From Oreocharis arfaki (Eukaryota; Chordata; Aves; Passeriformes; Paramythiidae), in assembly GCA_013398015.1 (NCBI GenBank), contig VZRR01009903.1, forward strand, positions 1,171,544 through 1,235,543: a stretch of DNA of 64,000 bases. Direction: 5' to 3'. Below the pieces are notes generated by a model, which searched no databases, had not been told where the DNA came from, and saw nothing but the letters and a program-made list of their open reading frames with translations. Position 1 is the first letter of the stretch. Every line of letters starts with the position of its first letter. The position numbers were made by a program, and so were the translations under genes. Positions 12,725 through 24,558 of this stretch are shown piece after piece.

Positions 12725-15300
12725 AAGGTGTTATAATGGTAACATGCCAGGGATTTCTCCCTATTTACCTAAGCCTTAGAAAGTTAATGTCTGTGTTAGC
12801 TCAAATGAGGCCCCACAAACGGTTCGAGATCCTTCTCTGTACTCTGTAGCTCTCCATCCATGAAAGAAGAGAAAAATTTCCTCATACCTTAGTGGGGCTA
12901 AAGAAGGACAAAGCCGTGATGGCTTGGGAAGCACTCAGACACCAGAGTGACAAGTACCTGAAGAAATGACCATAGAAAATGACTCATCCTGCCTCTGGAG
13001 CAGGCTTTCAACAGCATGCAATAAACCAGGCATGGGGCCACCCACTGAACCATGCAGAGAAACGACTGAAAAGCTGTAAATCTTTGTTGAGTGAGCCCCT
13101 GCACCCATCTGTGGCACGGCAGAGCTCATGACCTGCACTACTGGGGTGCAGTCACTCCCATGCTACAGATGAACCATGGCTGGGCTGCTGCGACAGGAGC
13201 CTCACTCCTGCTGGTGGGTGTCGAGTGAGGAAGCAGGAGCTGAGTCATTAACCCACCTTAGAATAATAGAGGAGAAGAAATGGATCCCTAATTCTTTGCA
13301 GGGGCTTTGAGACCTCACTACTGGAAAAGGTCCATTTTAGGTCTCTAGTAGGAAGGCCCAGCAAATGGGGACAAGAGGACAAACCCAGCACCCAGGGCAG
13401 AAGAGCAGACTGGTAAGAGTTTCTGACACATCGGTACTTTGTCTATTGAATCTTGGAGTTAGATGCTAACAGACTGCAAGAGCAAAGTGTTTATCATCTT
13501 CTCTTGCTGATGCCTAAGACTTGGCTCCTGCTCCTTGGCAGCAGGCTTTTGTCCACATCATTGATCTCCCATAGATCATATCACAGCCCAGCAAGACACT
13601 TTCTGTAGCAGAGTCCATCGGCAGGATGCAGCTACTCTGTTCCTGTCAGAGGCAGCCCCTTACCTGCAGGAACAAGAAGCTCACTCATGGACTTGAGGAA
13701 AATAAAAAGAAGTCAGGGGATCTAGAGACTCTCGAGAGTCACTCAGAATTTCTCTTGTGGATCCAAGCTACTAGACAGAAATGCTCCTGGAAAGTTCTGC
13801 TTACATTTGCTTTAAATATCTACAGTACCAGCTGTCCCTGAATTTTATCATCATAGCTTGCATATGGATTTAAGGCAGGAGTCTGAGCAGAAACCCCCCA
13901 CATGGTGCCTAGCTGCTCTGAGCCAAAGCAAGGCAGCCATCCTGGTGTTTGGATGCGTCCCTCTAGGTTTCCCTTCACCTGCCATTCCCACCAAGCTGCT
14001 GCCAGCCAACAGTGCCATTACATCTGCTCAATGTGCCACCGCAGTATCAACCTCTCTGCTGCCCTGGCAGGAGCCGGCAGCTGTCTGGGGATATACATGT
14101 CCCTGTCTGGGTCCTCAGGTACAAACACAACCACAAAAGGCTCCCCTTTGCTTTTTCCTTCTTAACCCTGAATTAAAGCACAAGAATAAATCAGCTGAAT
14201 TATCTGCTCTGCAAATTCATAGGCAAAGCTTACAGACTCCAAGCAAAAATGAAGAGAAGAAAGAGTAAGGCTGAGAGGATGGCCAGATGTCCCTAGCAAG
14301 GGAAAAATCCTCCTGGAGCTGGGCATCTGGATTTCACAGCTACCAAACACCAGCAATCACCGCCATATGCTGAGCAGGAAACACAAGCCTGTTCTACACA
14401 CCCAGCGACAGAGGAACACATTGGCAGATAGAAGCAGCTTAGCAGGATTTGGGGGAAAGTCCTGAAACCCTCTCAGAGTAAGACATCTGCTAGCAAGGGC
14501 TTTATTTGCCACAGAAATGAGTCCTTTCCTTCTGCTGGTGACCCTCCATATCTGGATGAGACAAGTCTTCTCTGTGGGTATCTCCCCTTGTGGGAATTTG
14601 GAGGTGTTAGAAGACCACTCCTGACTTGGAGCACCTACAGCATTTGCTACAGCCAGATCTCCAAACCCAATGCTGTGTCCTGCATGGCACTGCAGGGTCA
14701 GTGAAATATGACCACCGAATCTCCTGTCTCTGCCCTGGGCGTGGGTGGAGAAGGAGAGAACAGAGAGGGGAAGGGAGTTGGATTTGGGTTCTGAGTATGT
14801 GCTGGAAAGGCACATTGCGTTTTGCCTTCCTATTATATCTGCCCCTTGTCTTTCAGCTCTGATGTGTGGGGCTTTGTTACGTGTCAGCAGTCATGGCCTT
14901 CAGTTGCTGATAATTTAGTTCTATGTCTGCTCTCAGAAGCTCCTTAACAAGCTTGGTTCCTAGCAGACCAAAAATCAAAGGTTCTGACTCCTTCCCTTGC
15001 ATTTGCTCAATCTTTTTTTCTCCTTTGTCTGACCAGATGTCCCCTCGTGACACTCAACTAATCCAACCAGACCTCCCAAGGAGCTGGATTACTTTCAAAA
15101 TCTGCCTGTTAAACATTGCACAGATCCTGAAACTCATGGCTACTTACATATCACGGGATGCATCCCAGCAGAGGCAACTAACTAATCACCCGTTCTTCTG
15201 CTCCCTAAATAACCAGGTGGTTCACTCCTAAACACAACAAACTGGCAATGGGAATCCGTGTGTAGGATCTCCGAGAAGCTAAATCAAGACATGCAAAAGC
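12725..15300. other. Intergenic sequence with short chance frames
   Basis: The longest frames are 152 codons (minus, 14357-14815) and 136 codons (plus, 13858-14268). Neither has a recognisable domain, a convincing start context or flanking exon signals, and both overlap competing frames. I see no gene here. Confidence 0.55.
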
Positions 15301-15313
15301 TGCAGTAAGTAAT

Positions 15314-15382
15314 GAGGATTCAAAGCAGTAAGAAAGGAGGATTCCAAGCAGTAAGAAGGGAGGATTCCAAGCAGAAAGAGTG
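15314..15382 (+). repeat. Minisatellite, three tandem 23-bp units
   Basis: Three head-to-tail units start at 15314, 15337 and 15360, each opening GAGGATTC and containing AAGCAG. Units 1 and 2 differ at only a couple of positions; unit 3 diverges in its last third. Confidence 0.92.
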
Positions 15383-15910
15383 ATCAGAGGCTTGGGGAAT
15401 ATGGAAGGAAAGCCACCCCAGAATTAATCTATTGCTGCCCCTGGGGATTGCTATTCTTACTCATCAGAAATTCCCAGAACCCGATGGCTCTCAGTTAACG
15501 CTGACCTCCAGGGCAGGACTACGCAGTACAACTGGTCATTCAAAGTAGCCTTGATAAATGTGTTGCTGCCAGAAGACAAGAATGTGTTTTAAACAAGGTC
15601 AGGTGTCCTGTTACATTGCAGGACATAATCCTGGTTTGTGTATACACACACATCAATTTCAATTGCACGATACGTGCTGGATCTACCTGTCTACAGTGGA
15701 TCTTTGCTTCTCCACCACTGCTCCCAAATCCTTGGCCATCATTTAAGAACAACCTAACAGAAAAAGGCAAAACTGGTTTTGTACCAGTGGAATTGGTGAA
15801 AGCTACTGGCTTTTCCTCTTTTTGGTCAAAAAATAATAATGGTGAAAGTCCCATTATATTCTATCATTTTGAAAAATAAAAGGTTAAAATATTCATTTTG
15901 TTCTCCCCCT

Positions 15911-15964
15911 NNNNNNNNNNNNNNNNNNNNNNNNNNNNNNNNNNNNNNNNNNNNNNNNNNNNNN
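15911..15964. other. Assembly gap (54 N)
   Basis: 54 undetermined bases, followed at once by ten A residues and preceded by a CT-rich stretch. A homopolymer or simple repeat probably caused the break. True length and content are unknown, and a frame crossing it has no meaning. Confidence 1.
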
Positions 15965-15974
15965 AAAAAAAAAA

Positions 15975-17170
15975 TCCCTTTAAAGCAGCCGCTGAAGGAA
16001 TTAGTCCCAGGTCGAGGGCTTCCTATTAGCTTTATTTAATACATATGAAGGACCCTGTGTTGCTGTCCCGATCACACACAAGGCAGATTCCACAGTGGAC
16101 TGCATCTGGTCTCGAATGCCTATTTTCCCCGTAGTTTTATTTACCATTCTTAAAAAGGATAAACAGAGAGCCATGTGCTTACATCTTTTGAAGAGCATAT
16201 TTCCTCATTCTCTAGAAGAGGCTGCTTTGAACACTCATCATTCACAATTGTGCTCTTGGAAGTTTTAGCAATATTTGTTTCAGATAAGTTTATTTTTATA
16301 TGATTGATTGAAATCTCAAGCTGCAATTAAGAAAATTGCAGCGAGAACCATTAAAGGAGTAGCGTCATTTTCTCCCCTTTCCTCTAAAATGTCAGGTTTC
16401 AATGTCACCGTGAGATAACCCAATCGCGTGCTTGTACACCCGGGCTGGAGTAAGCGGAAAACCGTCTGGAGTACTAATTACAAACGACTGGAAATAATGA
16501 CACGAGGCAGAAGGAAAATGAAAGGCCCTGGTCCCTATCGCTTACCCACCCAGGTGTGTGTGCGCAGAGATGCAGGTTATTGTGGAGCCGTCTATTTAGT
16601 AAATACACAAACATCCATCCCCACTTGTAGAGCAGCCTCAGGCCCTCCCCCATCTCCCTCTGTCTCTCTGCCCTTTCTTTCTCTCCAATTATAAACCAGC
16701 ACCAGGTTTTCTCATCAGCCATCTCCATGTCTCCAAATGGCTTTTCAGTGTCAGGCCTATCAGGAAATTAACTCATCATGCAGTGACAGCTGCTAATTTT
16801 TTCCCCTTACATGTCAGATGGATCGCCTGCTGAAGCTAATAATGAATCACCAATCCCTGATTAGAAGGTGCTTCCGAAACATATAACTGCCATCTGAGCT
16901 AACTTTCTTCTTCATATAAAATGATATCACCCTAGAGGAGCAGAAAACGAATTGTATTCTTCAACAAGATAGAACGGGGGTAGCCTGTTTGAGTGAGCCA
17001 CATGCTACCTTAAATGATGGGCTAATATTGTTCAGTAAAATAAGTGAAAACTCACAGCTCTTCTTTGTTTTGCCAAATGAATGACCTTTTTTTCTGTCAC
17101 TTAATCCTCTCACTTGAACTAACTTAAGTTTCAAATTTCAGTCTTTACCCTTTTCTCTTTATTCTGTTTA
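15975..17170. promoter_or_regulatory. Candidate conserved non-coding region
   Basis: About 16205-16950 is unique sequence with clustered regulatory-type words: TGACAGCTG (16784-16792, MEIS-like plus E-box), CAGATG (16815-16820), CATCTG (16891-16896), several TAAT cores and a TGATTAG. It also holds a 9-bp perfect inverted repeat at 16320-16342. In mammals the interval between ZNF407 and TSHZ1 is gene-poor, which fits distal enhancers. Motif-based only. Confidence 0.3.
16320..16342. repeat. 9-bp perfect inverted repeat, 5-base loop
   Basis: GCTGCAATT (16320-16328) and AATTGCAGC (16334-16342) are exact reverse complements around AAGAA. It lies inside the motif-rich block. Confidence 0.85.
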
Positions 17171-17173
17171 CAG

Positions 17174-17700
17174 CTTTTGTGCTCAGGAAGTCTACTGAGC
17201 AGGGAGCTGGAGAAAAGCCCCAGAGGTTGCTTTACGAAGCCTCTGCCTACCAGAATGCCAGCTCCTTGTACTGCTCTGCCAGCAGGTCCAGCCCCATCTC
17301 TCAATCCCCAGGATTTTCTGAAGGGGACTCACCTGCATTTCAAGCGCAGGTTCAGCTCAGGGCCAGCCCAAGGCACAGGAACTTTGAACACACAGATTCC
17401 TACAAGCTTTTACATGAGCTGAATACACTGTCCATGAAAATCACAAATGTATTTCTTCTGGGACTCAGAGCTAACACTCCTGGTATTAAAGCAGCATTTA
17501 TAAATGACAGCAGTGCTTGCAGGACTATGCACAATCCACATGTGCATAACTGCAGCACATCAGCTCCCTGGCTCATCTCACTTCCACAGCGGAGTGCAGC
17601 TGGGAGTCAGGCAGAATGGTATGTTGCTGGGGGCCCTTTAGGTGATGTTGGGTTTTTAGGTTCTTTTATTTTGTTTTTGTTATACGAAATATTTCTCTAA
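17174..17700 (+). other. Open frame behind a strong 3' splice site; unrecognised
   Basis: A long pyrimidine-rich tract ends in TTTACAG, with AG at 17172-17173. The frame downstream stays open for over 170 codons to TAA at 17700. The translation is rich in serine and alanine at first, then hydrophobic at the end, with no domain I recognise. It may be an exon of an unannotated plus-strand transcript or chance. No donor or partner exon was identified. Confidence 0.2.
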
Positions 17701-17879
17701 ATATAGTTTCCAGCTATCTCTTATCTGCCATCTTCCCCCAAAGATGGAGCCTGAATTCAGAGGCCGGGATACACTGCCTCAAGAGGTATGTATCTGATTC
17801 TTAAGAAATGGAGGGTGAAACTGCTTGCTGGATTTCTCTTCTTTCTCTGTCTTCACTTAGGATTTTTGGTTCACTTTTA

Positions 17880-18048
17880 GTGGGGTTTGTTTTAGCTTGG
17901 CTGGTTTGTTTTTTTTGGTGGGTTTTTTTGTTTGTTTGTTTTGGGGTATTTTTTTTTTCGTGTTTTGTTTTATTTTTTTGTCTTTGTCTTTGTTTTGGTT
18001 TCCCCGGTTATAAATTTATTTATTATTTATTTATTTTTCCCCTGCACA
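17880..18048 (+). repeat. T/G-rich low-complexity tract with TTTG and ATTT units
   Basis: A run of T stretches broken by G, GG and TTTG units (about 17880-18000), then TTTA/TTAT units (about 18013-18040). It is low-complexity sequence; the phenylalanine/leucine/tryptophan-rich frame over it is an artefact. Confidence 0.85.
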
Positions 18049-18049
18049 C

Positions 18050-19940
18050 TACTTCAGTGGTTCTTAAATAATTACATTTTAACCTGATTGGCATTGTCAC
18101 AGTATAATCCAACTTTATTAATGCTTATTCAGAATGGATAACAAAGAGAAAATTAAGCCAATGGCTCTGGCAGTCAGAACATCAGAAGGCAACTGACTGA
18201 CATGGGAATACTGCCCCCTCAGCAATCACTTCCATTACAGCACAGCCCTTGAATTCCCTGGAGACAGGCAACTGGAGGTATTCCAACCAAACAGCAAAAC
18301 CCACTTGTAGTGAATGGCTGCCTGGGGTGGTCACCTTCCTGAATCTACCACACAAGGTCTGTGATGCTCCGACAGTGGATGCTGCCTGTGGCAAAGGGCC
18401 CCCGCAGCTCCTGAGCCTGCTTCTGGACACGTCACAGGCGCCTCACCAGCACCATGCATGGCCCTCGGAGGGTCAGAGCCTTTTCAGGTGCTGCTCTACT
18501 CTAAGGGCCTCCCTCTGGTGTCTAATCTTCCCTGCCCTCCAGAGGGAATGCTTGGAAGATCCATGGAACAATCCATCTCATCTCCTCTGAGATTATGATA
18601 AGGAGAACGCCAGGAGCTCTGGCACAGGTGGGAGACAAATGCCAGAGACGTGTTTCCTAAGCCCTGGAAGAGATCTGCCATGGCCTCAAGTTTCAGTGTT
18701 TGGCAGACAGCATCTTAGCATGGGGCTGAGACAGTGCGTGGAGTCCTTAAGCAGGATGACAGCCCAGAAACGAATGTCACCCTTGATTTCTAATGTTACA
18801 TTTGTAGGGCACTAATAAGTTAACTTTAAAGTGCACATTAAAAAGAAGAAGAAGAAAAAGGCCCTAGGAAAATATTAGCTCTCCTGACCAGGCTGCACTC
18901 AGAGAAAAGTATCGTTAACCTGAGCTCCCAGGTAATTACAGCACATGGTAGGTTAGTGACTCCTTTCCAGTGCTCCCAAGCACAGGAACATCTACCACTG
19001 GGGCTTTCTTTTATGCAAAGGTCTGCTCTTTTCATTGTGCATACAATGTGATTGCTGGTTTGACACTGCAGGCTACACCGGTTTTATGAAGGATTAAATG
19101 CCACCTGAGACATATTTATCCTAAATAAATCACAAATGGTAAACTGCAGCATGTCAGTGTCAACACCCTGTACTGCAGCAGAAAGGTTAGCCATACAGGA
19201 CTAAGCACAGCGAAGAATTAGCATCCAAGCTGCAAGACCACAGGGCTACAGTTAACAGGAGAAATGATCAAGAAGAAATATTTCCACTGAAAAACATTCA
19301 GTTTTTTGAACATCTGTGAGAGTCTTGCAGAGGGCCATCATTTTGTAAAGGTCACCTTTTTCCTGATAACAAACGGGAGTTGATCCTGTCACTGTTTGCT
19401 GAAGACAGTATTTAAGAGTAAGTGAACAGCCTGTCACTTTTAAGAAAGATGAGCAAGTCAAACTCGCCTAATTATGAATCTTGATGTCTAACTTGAAATT
19501 TACTTTTTTGGGGGTTTGACAAAGACACAACCTCAACTCTTGGAAAATAATAAAATTTGAAAAATAATAATAATAAGAGATGAAGAGGCAGCAGGATCTT
19601 ACAGCCCCAGAATGAAGCACCTTTTCTCAGCAGCCCTATCAGAAAATGCATTTTTAAACAGTTGCTTCAGGAAGGAACTATTGTTTTACCCCACCCCAAC
19701 TTTCTTACAGTTGATAATTTTAAGATATTAAACATGATAGGAAACCCAGTTATCTCTAGAGTCAGCATGGCTTATACCCTAAACACTTACACAATTATAT
19801 TAAGCATGCATGAGGCACACTTCAGAAATTAGATTCTTTTATCTTTATCTATCTAGCAAGCTAGAGAAAGGAAAAGAGAAAAGAGAAAATGCACAGACAT
19901 AACAGATAGCATTCGTTTGCTCCTGCTGAATGCCAGTTCT
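18050..19940. other. Intergenic sequence beyond the ZNF407 3' end
   Basis: Short frames only. The G+C richer part (about 18250-18700) has no recognisable coding or transposon signature. An AAT-rich patch lies at about 19545-19580. Confidence 0.55.
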
Positions 19941-19941
19941 G

Positions 19942-19947
19942 TTTATT
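19942..19947 (-). terminator. Second AATAAA, alternative poly(A) signal
   Basis: A canonical hexamer on the minus strand 49 bases beyond the first. It could be used as an alternative or backup signal. No transcript evidence is available. Confidence 0.35.
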
Positions 19948-19969
19948 GTTTAATATTAAAAATCATGAT

Positions 19970-21104
19970 GCTTCATTTTAATGCTAACATTTTATTTGAA
20001 AGACAAAAAAAAAAAATCCCCAAACCTTGCCAGTTTATATTTTACAATTTTTCTAAAGAAACAGAAGCAGTTTTATAATGAAACAAATCTTTTCAACATG
20101 AACTTGCATTGAACAATTGCAGTATATCCACAAGTAAATAACTGACATTCTGGACTAAGCAAGAAATACAAGGTCACCTTCTTTTCCCCCATACTTGTTA
20201 ATGTCAATGTCAGAATTTTCTTTGAAAAACCTCCTAACATTTGAGAAGTAGCTCACAAAATGAACGGCAAAATGGTATTTATATGAAGCACTATTTATAA
20301 GAAAAGCAAAACACTGACAGTGACAATATTTTTTTCAAAAATGCACATTTCTTATGTAGGACTCTCATCTAATATTAAGTGGAAGTTACAGGCATCAAGT
20401 TCTTCTTCCCGTATATGTATAATCAAGGATTTTCTGAAGTGTAGCTTTTTTTAAGCTCTTCTTTAGGGAAAGTCTTATGTGTTACCATGAAAGAGTAAAG
20501 TACTATGAAAACTTTCATTTCAGATAAAAAAAAATCCTTATTTTGATGACATATTTTTAGCCAAGCATGTTTTAAAGTAAGATTTTAAAAAGCAAAATGT
20601 CACCTGTTCTACGTTAAAATGAAGAAGGGCACCCAATACTGTATGTAAGCTTACCTGTTCACCTTGCTATTGTGGGGTTTGTGGTTTTTTGCATATTTAT
20701 CTGTTCACAAAATGTACATGTAAGTGCAATTATTTTACTCCTGTGATTGTGTTACACAAAAATAACAGAAGGCAGGGAATTACCCTGAGAAAAAACAACA
20801 TTAAGACAAAAAAATCGACAGAGAAAGCACTGAACAGAACAATTCCTACTTTGGGAGGGGGCTTTTTATCCTGTTTTCTACCCAAGTACGCTTGTTTTAT
20901 AATAATCCCATATAATAGTTCTTAGAGCTATTGTAACAAAATTGTATTATCCTCTTCAGTGAACTCCTCCTATTAGCTGGGTATGTATTTGTTACCTGGC
21001 TACGAGGAGGTTCTACCGAGAAGGCTTTACAGAAAACGTTCCAGGAATACATGATTCTGGTAATATCCAGCTCTGCTCTGCACCCAGCCTACAAGTGAAG
21101 CTCT
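19970..21104 (-). other. ZNF407: Probable 3' UTR of ZNF407
   Basis: The sequence after the TGA stop is AT-rich with no long frame. The first canonical AATAAA on the minus strand downstream of the stop is at 19996-19991, giving a 3' UTR of about 1.1 kb with cleavage expected some 10-30 bases later. The exact end is inferred. A second signal at 19947-19942 would lengthen it by about 50 bases. Confidence 0.6.
19991..19996 (-). terminator. Poly(A) signal AATAAA, likely for ZNF407
   Basis: TTTATT on the plus strand reads AATAAA on the minus strand. It is the first canonical hexamer downstream of the ZNF407 stop codon. Another AATAAA lies 49 bases further on. Confidence 0.55.
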
Positions 21105-22456
21105 TCATGCTTCTTGTACTTTGTTATAATCTCTCTGGCCTTGAATTACCTGTGAGCCACCCTCTGTATAAATGACCATGCTTGTTAACTGTTCTCTCGC
21201 TCTATCAGGGGCTACAGTGTCTGCTTTTATAGCAGTACCAGCCTGCAGAATGTCTTGGGACCCAGCTGTCTCTATCACAGCATGTGAGTACACACCAGGC
21301 TCATCTTGCATGTCTGGTGGCAATTCTGTGACGATGTAGTGCGTTGCACCTTCAGAGAAGTCACCATCAGAACCCTGAGCCATGGCTTGAGCTAATTCTT
21401 CCGTGACAATAATCTGTGATATTTCCCCATCCGACTCCACTAAATCCATGTGTTCACTCTGGACGCTGAGCGTGTGGCTACCAGCTTCCTGCATAATTAT
21501 CTGAGAGCCTTCTCCAGCTACCATATGCACAGTCCCTTCCTCATTTACAATGACCTGAGTGACACCTTCTTTCATGAGCTGGTCGGCCGCAGCCGTGTCA
21601 CACACAGCAAACTGCAACACTCCTTGCACCATGTTCTTGAAGGCAGCCTGAGCTCTCTCCTGAGATGCAATTATAGCCGATGGGTGCATGACCCGTGTCA
21701 CTACTTCCACAGGTTTGGTATCTTCCTGAGTCTCCTGAACTTCATGGAACATTTGTATTTCTTGTCCCTCTGCATCACTGGGAATGCTAGGCATCTCTGG
21801 GTTCGGCATTTGCAAGAAGTCTTTGTGACCAGACCTGCATCTGTCAAGGAGTCCAGATTTGTTTTCTGCTTCACCCAGCTCTGTCACGGCACAAAGCAGG
21901 GCATCTAATGCTGAGGACGACTCTGGAGGATGGACTGTAGCCTCAGAAGCATCTAAAACTTCTTGTCGCATTATCTGCTGCAGTACCGCGCTACTGGAGT
22001 CAGGAACCGCGTCTATTTGAACGGCCTCCTCCATGTCAGCTCCCGCTCCTTCAACCACCACCACCTGTGTGGCACCATCTGCTAACTGCTCCGTAAGGAT
22101 CTGCTCAGGAACCACACTACTCACGTGGGAGCCGTTTTGGTTGGTGGCTATGACTTGCCCATCCTCTGTAATGTGGACCACCCTGGCCATCTGCCCTGCC
22201 ATTGCCAGCGTCTGCAGGGTGGCTGCTGCTGTCTCTTCCACGGAGGCGTCGATGGCGAAGTCGCCGTCATATCCTTGAATAATAATGAACTGCTGCACTT
22301 CTTCCGGCGACTGTGGCTGTCTCCTGCTGCCCCGAAAGGCCTTCTCCTTCACTGGAGAAACCTCTCCCAGCGCTGCTGCGGTAAAAGGGCTCGTGGTTTC
22401 CACAAAAGTTGCTCCTTGCCCCTTCAGCCGGCACTCGTAGGACTTGGACACAATGC
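21105..22456 (-). CDS. ZNF407: Terminal coding exon of zinc finger protein 407 (C-terminal ~449 residues)
   Basis: Partial CDS. ZNF407 is a large nuclear C2H2 zinc-finger protein thought to regulate transcription; this exon encodes its finger-free C-terminus. Seen: a 449-codon frame open to TGA at 21105-21107, preceded by a good 3' splice site (pyrimidine-rich tract, then TTGTAG, AG at 22458-22457). The exon opens with two bases (GC) that complete a split codon, so the upstream exon must end in phase 1. The GTG at 22451 is internal valine, not a start. Numbering from that valine: a basic patch near 36-45; degenerate repeats of the type VVHITEDGQVIA (91-102), TQVIVNEEGTVHM (298-310), SQIIMQEAG (316-324), SQIIVTEEL (345-353) and THYIVTELP (370-378); predicted helices ALDALLCAVTELGE (181-194) and about 264-296. 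No C2H2 finger is present. The product is acidic and ends in VQEA. ZNF335 was considered and excluded because its C-terminus differs. The gene assignment rests on recall, not alignment. Confidence 0.85.
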
Positions 22457-22475
22457 CTACAAGACAAAATACGCT
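22457..22475 (-). promoter_or_regulatory. 3' splice site of the ZNF407 terminal exon
   Basis: On the minus strand a T-rich run (GTATTTTGTCTTG) leads into TAG, followed directly by the coding exon. The frame stays open from the first base after AG to the stop codon. This fixes the 5' border of the exon at 22456 and rules out translation starting within it. Confidence 0.8.
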
Positions 22476-22599
22476 GTCAATGTGGTATCATGGCAAGTAT
22501 CAGTTCATTACTTTAACAAATTGTAGCTTAAACGGAAAAAAATTCCTTGACAACTTTTAGATTTCATTGGCAGAAAACATAGATAAAATGAGCAAATGA

Positions 22600-24033
22600 A
22601 CAAAAACCAATTTGCATGTTTTCCAAATAACATATTTACAGGTTGAAATAATTGCTGAGTATAACAATTCTGCAGCTTATTAACAATTTAAATGTGTTTT
22701 TAAAATATTCTGTACAAAAAAGCCCAGATAAATACAGTATACAGTTAAAAGCCATTAACACATCTTTTATAGAAGATCTTATTGGTGATATTTCAGTACT
22801 TCAGTAATGAATTTCAGGATTGTATATTACATTAAACATATCTTGGTGTGAAAAACTGTGGCTGATCTTCTCAATACCCTGCTTTTGTTGGTGAGGTGAT
22901 TGCCATGCTGTCATTTTGATGCCATTGTCTTCCCCTTCCTTCTTTCATCCAGCACCTTCTCCAGCATATGTGACTGACTCAGTCACTAGCCCAGTTACCT
23001 GGAGAAAACACTCGGTAGTTTTCTTACCCTAAGCAGAATATTCTATTAAATCTCATCCAGAGAAACCCCAATTGCACGTCTTAATTATTTCTGCATGAAA
23101 TCAATTAACAAATTATAATACTTGTAACCTCCATATTGCAGCTGCTTGCTTTGCCACCCAGTTTGGGTTTGTGTCATTGAAGGTTCCCTTCTCAATTCTC
23201 ACCACTAACAATAAAGATTCGGCAGGGCAAATGGTGCCCAAGTCTGTACAAAGTCAAGGCCATCACCCTCCAAGCATGGCCTGCATGTTTTTGGGAAGAC
23301 ATAAATGAGAGAACCCTGTGACCAGCTTTGTGGACATCCATGGAAGGACAACTCTATCCTTAGCTGTCTCCCCATGGCAGTGCCATCCAGAAGCACCCAT
23401 GAAGCTCCTCCATGTGCTGGGAGCAAGCTGCAGGACACAACCAGTGCACACAGAGAGAAGAGTGGGTGCTGGACATTGTAAATGAGGTGAGGGTCTAATG
23501 ACAGATGGGCCTTGGGAAGGCTGATTAAGTCCACGCTGCTGAGACTACCCACACCCACACTCCAATTTAAATTCACCTACACAAACTGAAATCACATCCC
23601 TGGAAGAACAGGTGTAGCATCTTATCACTAATGCAAATAGCTATGCCATGGCTTGCTTGGGATAAAAACAGGCAAGAAAAAAAAGCGACACTTACAGTGA
23701 AATTTCAGGCTAGCACTATACTTTCCAAGCTAGTTCTAGTGAACAATGTGCTTCATTGAACTCAAGAGACCAAGAAAATTATACTAAAGCTGGTCTAAGG
23801 GGGCTCTTTCACTCAAAGCATAGAGCTGTCAGACCCTGATCCCACAGAGAATTAAAATGGGCTCTAAAAAACAGACTCATTTGCTTAAAGCTAAGTTCAC
23901 ACTTAGAAGATGATTTGCTCCAAGACTGAGTATTTGGCACCTTGCAGACTCTAGCAACTTGGTATGTTAAGGTGCATATCAAGCTAAAACTCCAAAATAA
24001 CATCAATAATTAGCAGATTGAGCTCTTATACTG
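22600..24033. other. Intron sequence, nothing recognised
   Basis: AT-rich, apart from a G+C richer patch at about 23200-23580 with overlapping minus-strand frames (up to 123 codons). These have no domain I recognise. The patch could be an old transposon remnant, but I cannot name one. Confidence 0.5.
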
Positions 24034-24086
24034 GTATCTATCTATCTATCCATCCATCCATCCATCCATCCATCCATCCACCTATC
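24034..24086 (+). repeat. TCTA/TCCA tetranucleotide microsatellite
   Basis: A few TATC units pass into about nine CATC units, then CACCTATCC. It is a compound tetranucleotide repeat in the intron. Confidence 0.93.
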
Positions 24087-24558
24087 CTTTTTTCTATTAC
24101 AGAGCTTCTGGTAGAGAACTGTACCGTGAAGCACAAAGAAGTAATTTTGTCAAGCTGATCACCTTCACAAGTCTAAACTGATGTTATACATCTTTCTTAT
24201 TCCTAGTTCGCAAGGCAGGTTATCTTTGGAAAAGGAAATTAACAATTTAAACCATTAGAGTGTTTCCAGGTGATGCTGCATAAAAATCTGGCACATGCAA
24301 TTGAAGCACATTTTGTCAGACATAAGCAAGAAGTAAGCTTACTGTGGTACGACTGGTTCTTATTCCCACTTTTCCTGTGCTCTCTGTAGGCACTGACACT
24401 CACATGACCCCCCAAAGAGCAGAAAAATAGGAAGGGGAAATAAACCTAAAATTACAATTATCTTAGCTCCTCCACGTTTTACAATAGAGTATAAGTAATT
24501 CTCTTAGGAATCTTGCTTTGTTGACAAGATAAAAGAGGAGCTTGGCAATGATGTGGCA

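Noticed and set aside
14357..14815. 152-codon minus-strand frame in the intergenic part
   Set aside because: It overlaps competing plus-strand frames and has no domain or conserved motif. Too weak to call a gene or viral remnant.
22449..22451. GTG as a start codon for a 448-residue protein
   Set aside because: It is an internal valine codon seven bases downstream of the splice acceptor AG; a nuclear vertebrate gene would not start there.
21450..22526. Plus-strand and alternative minus-strand frames over the ZNF407 exon (up to 152 codons)
   Set aside because: They are shadows of the real coding frame on the minus strand, with no independent signal.
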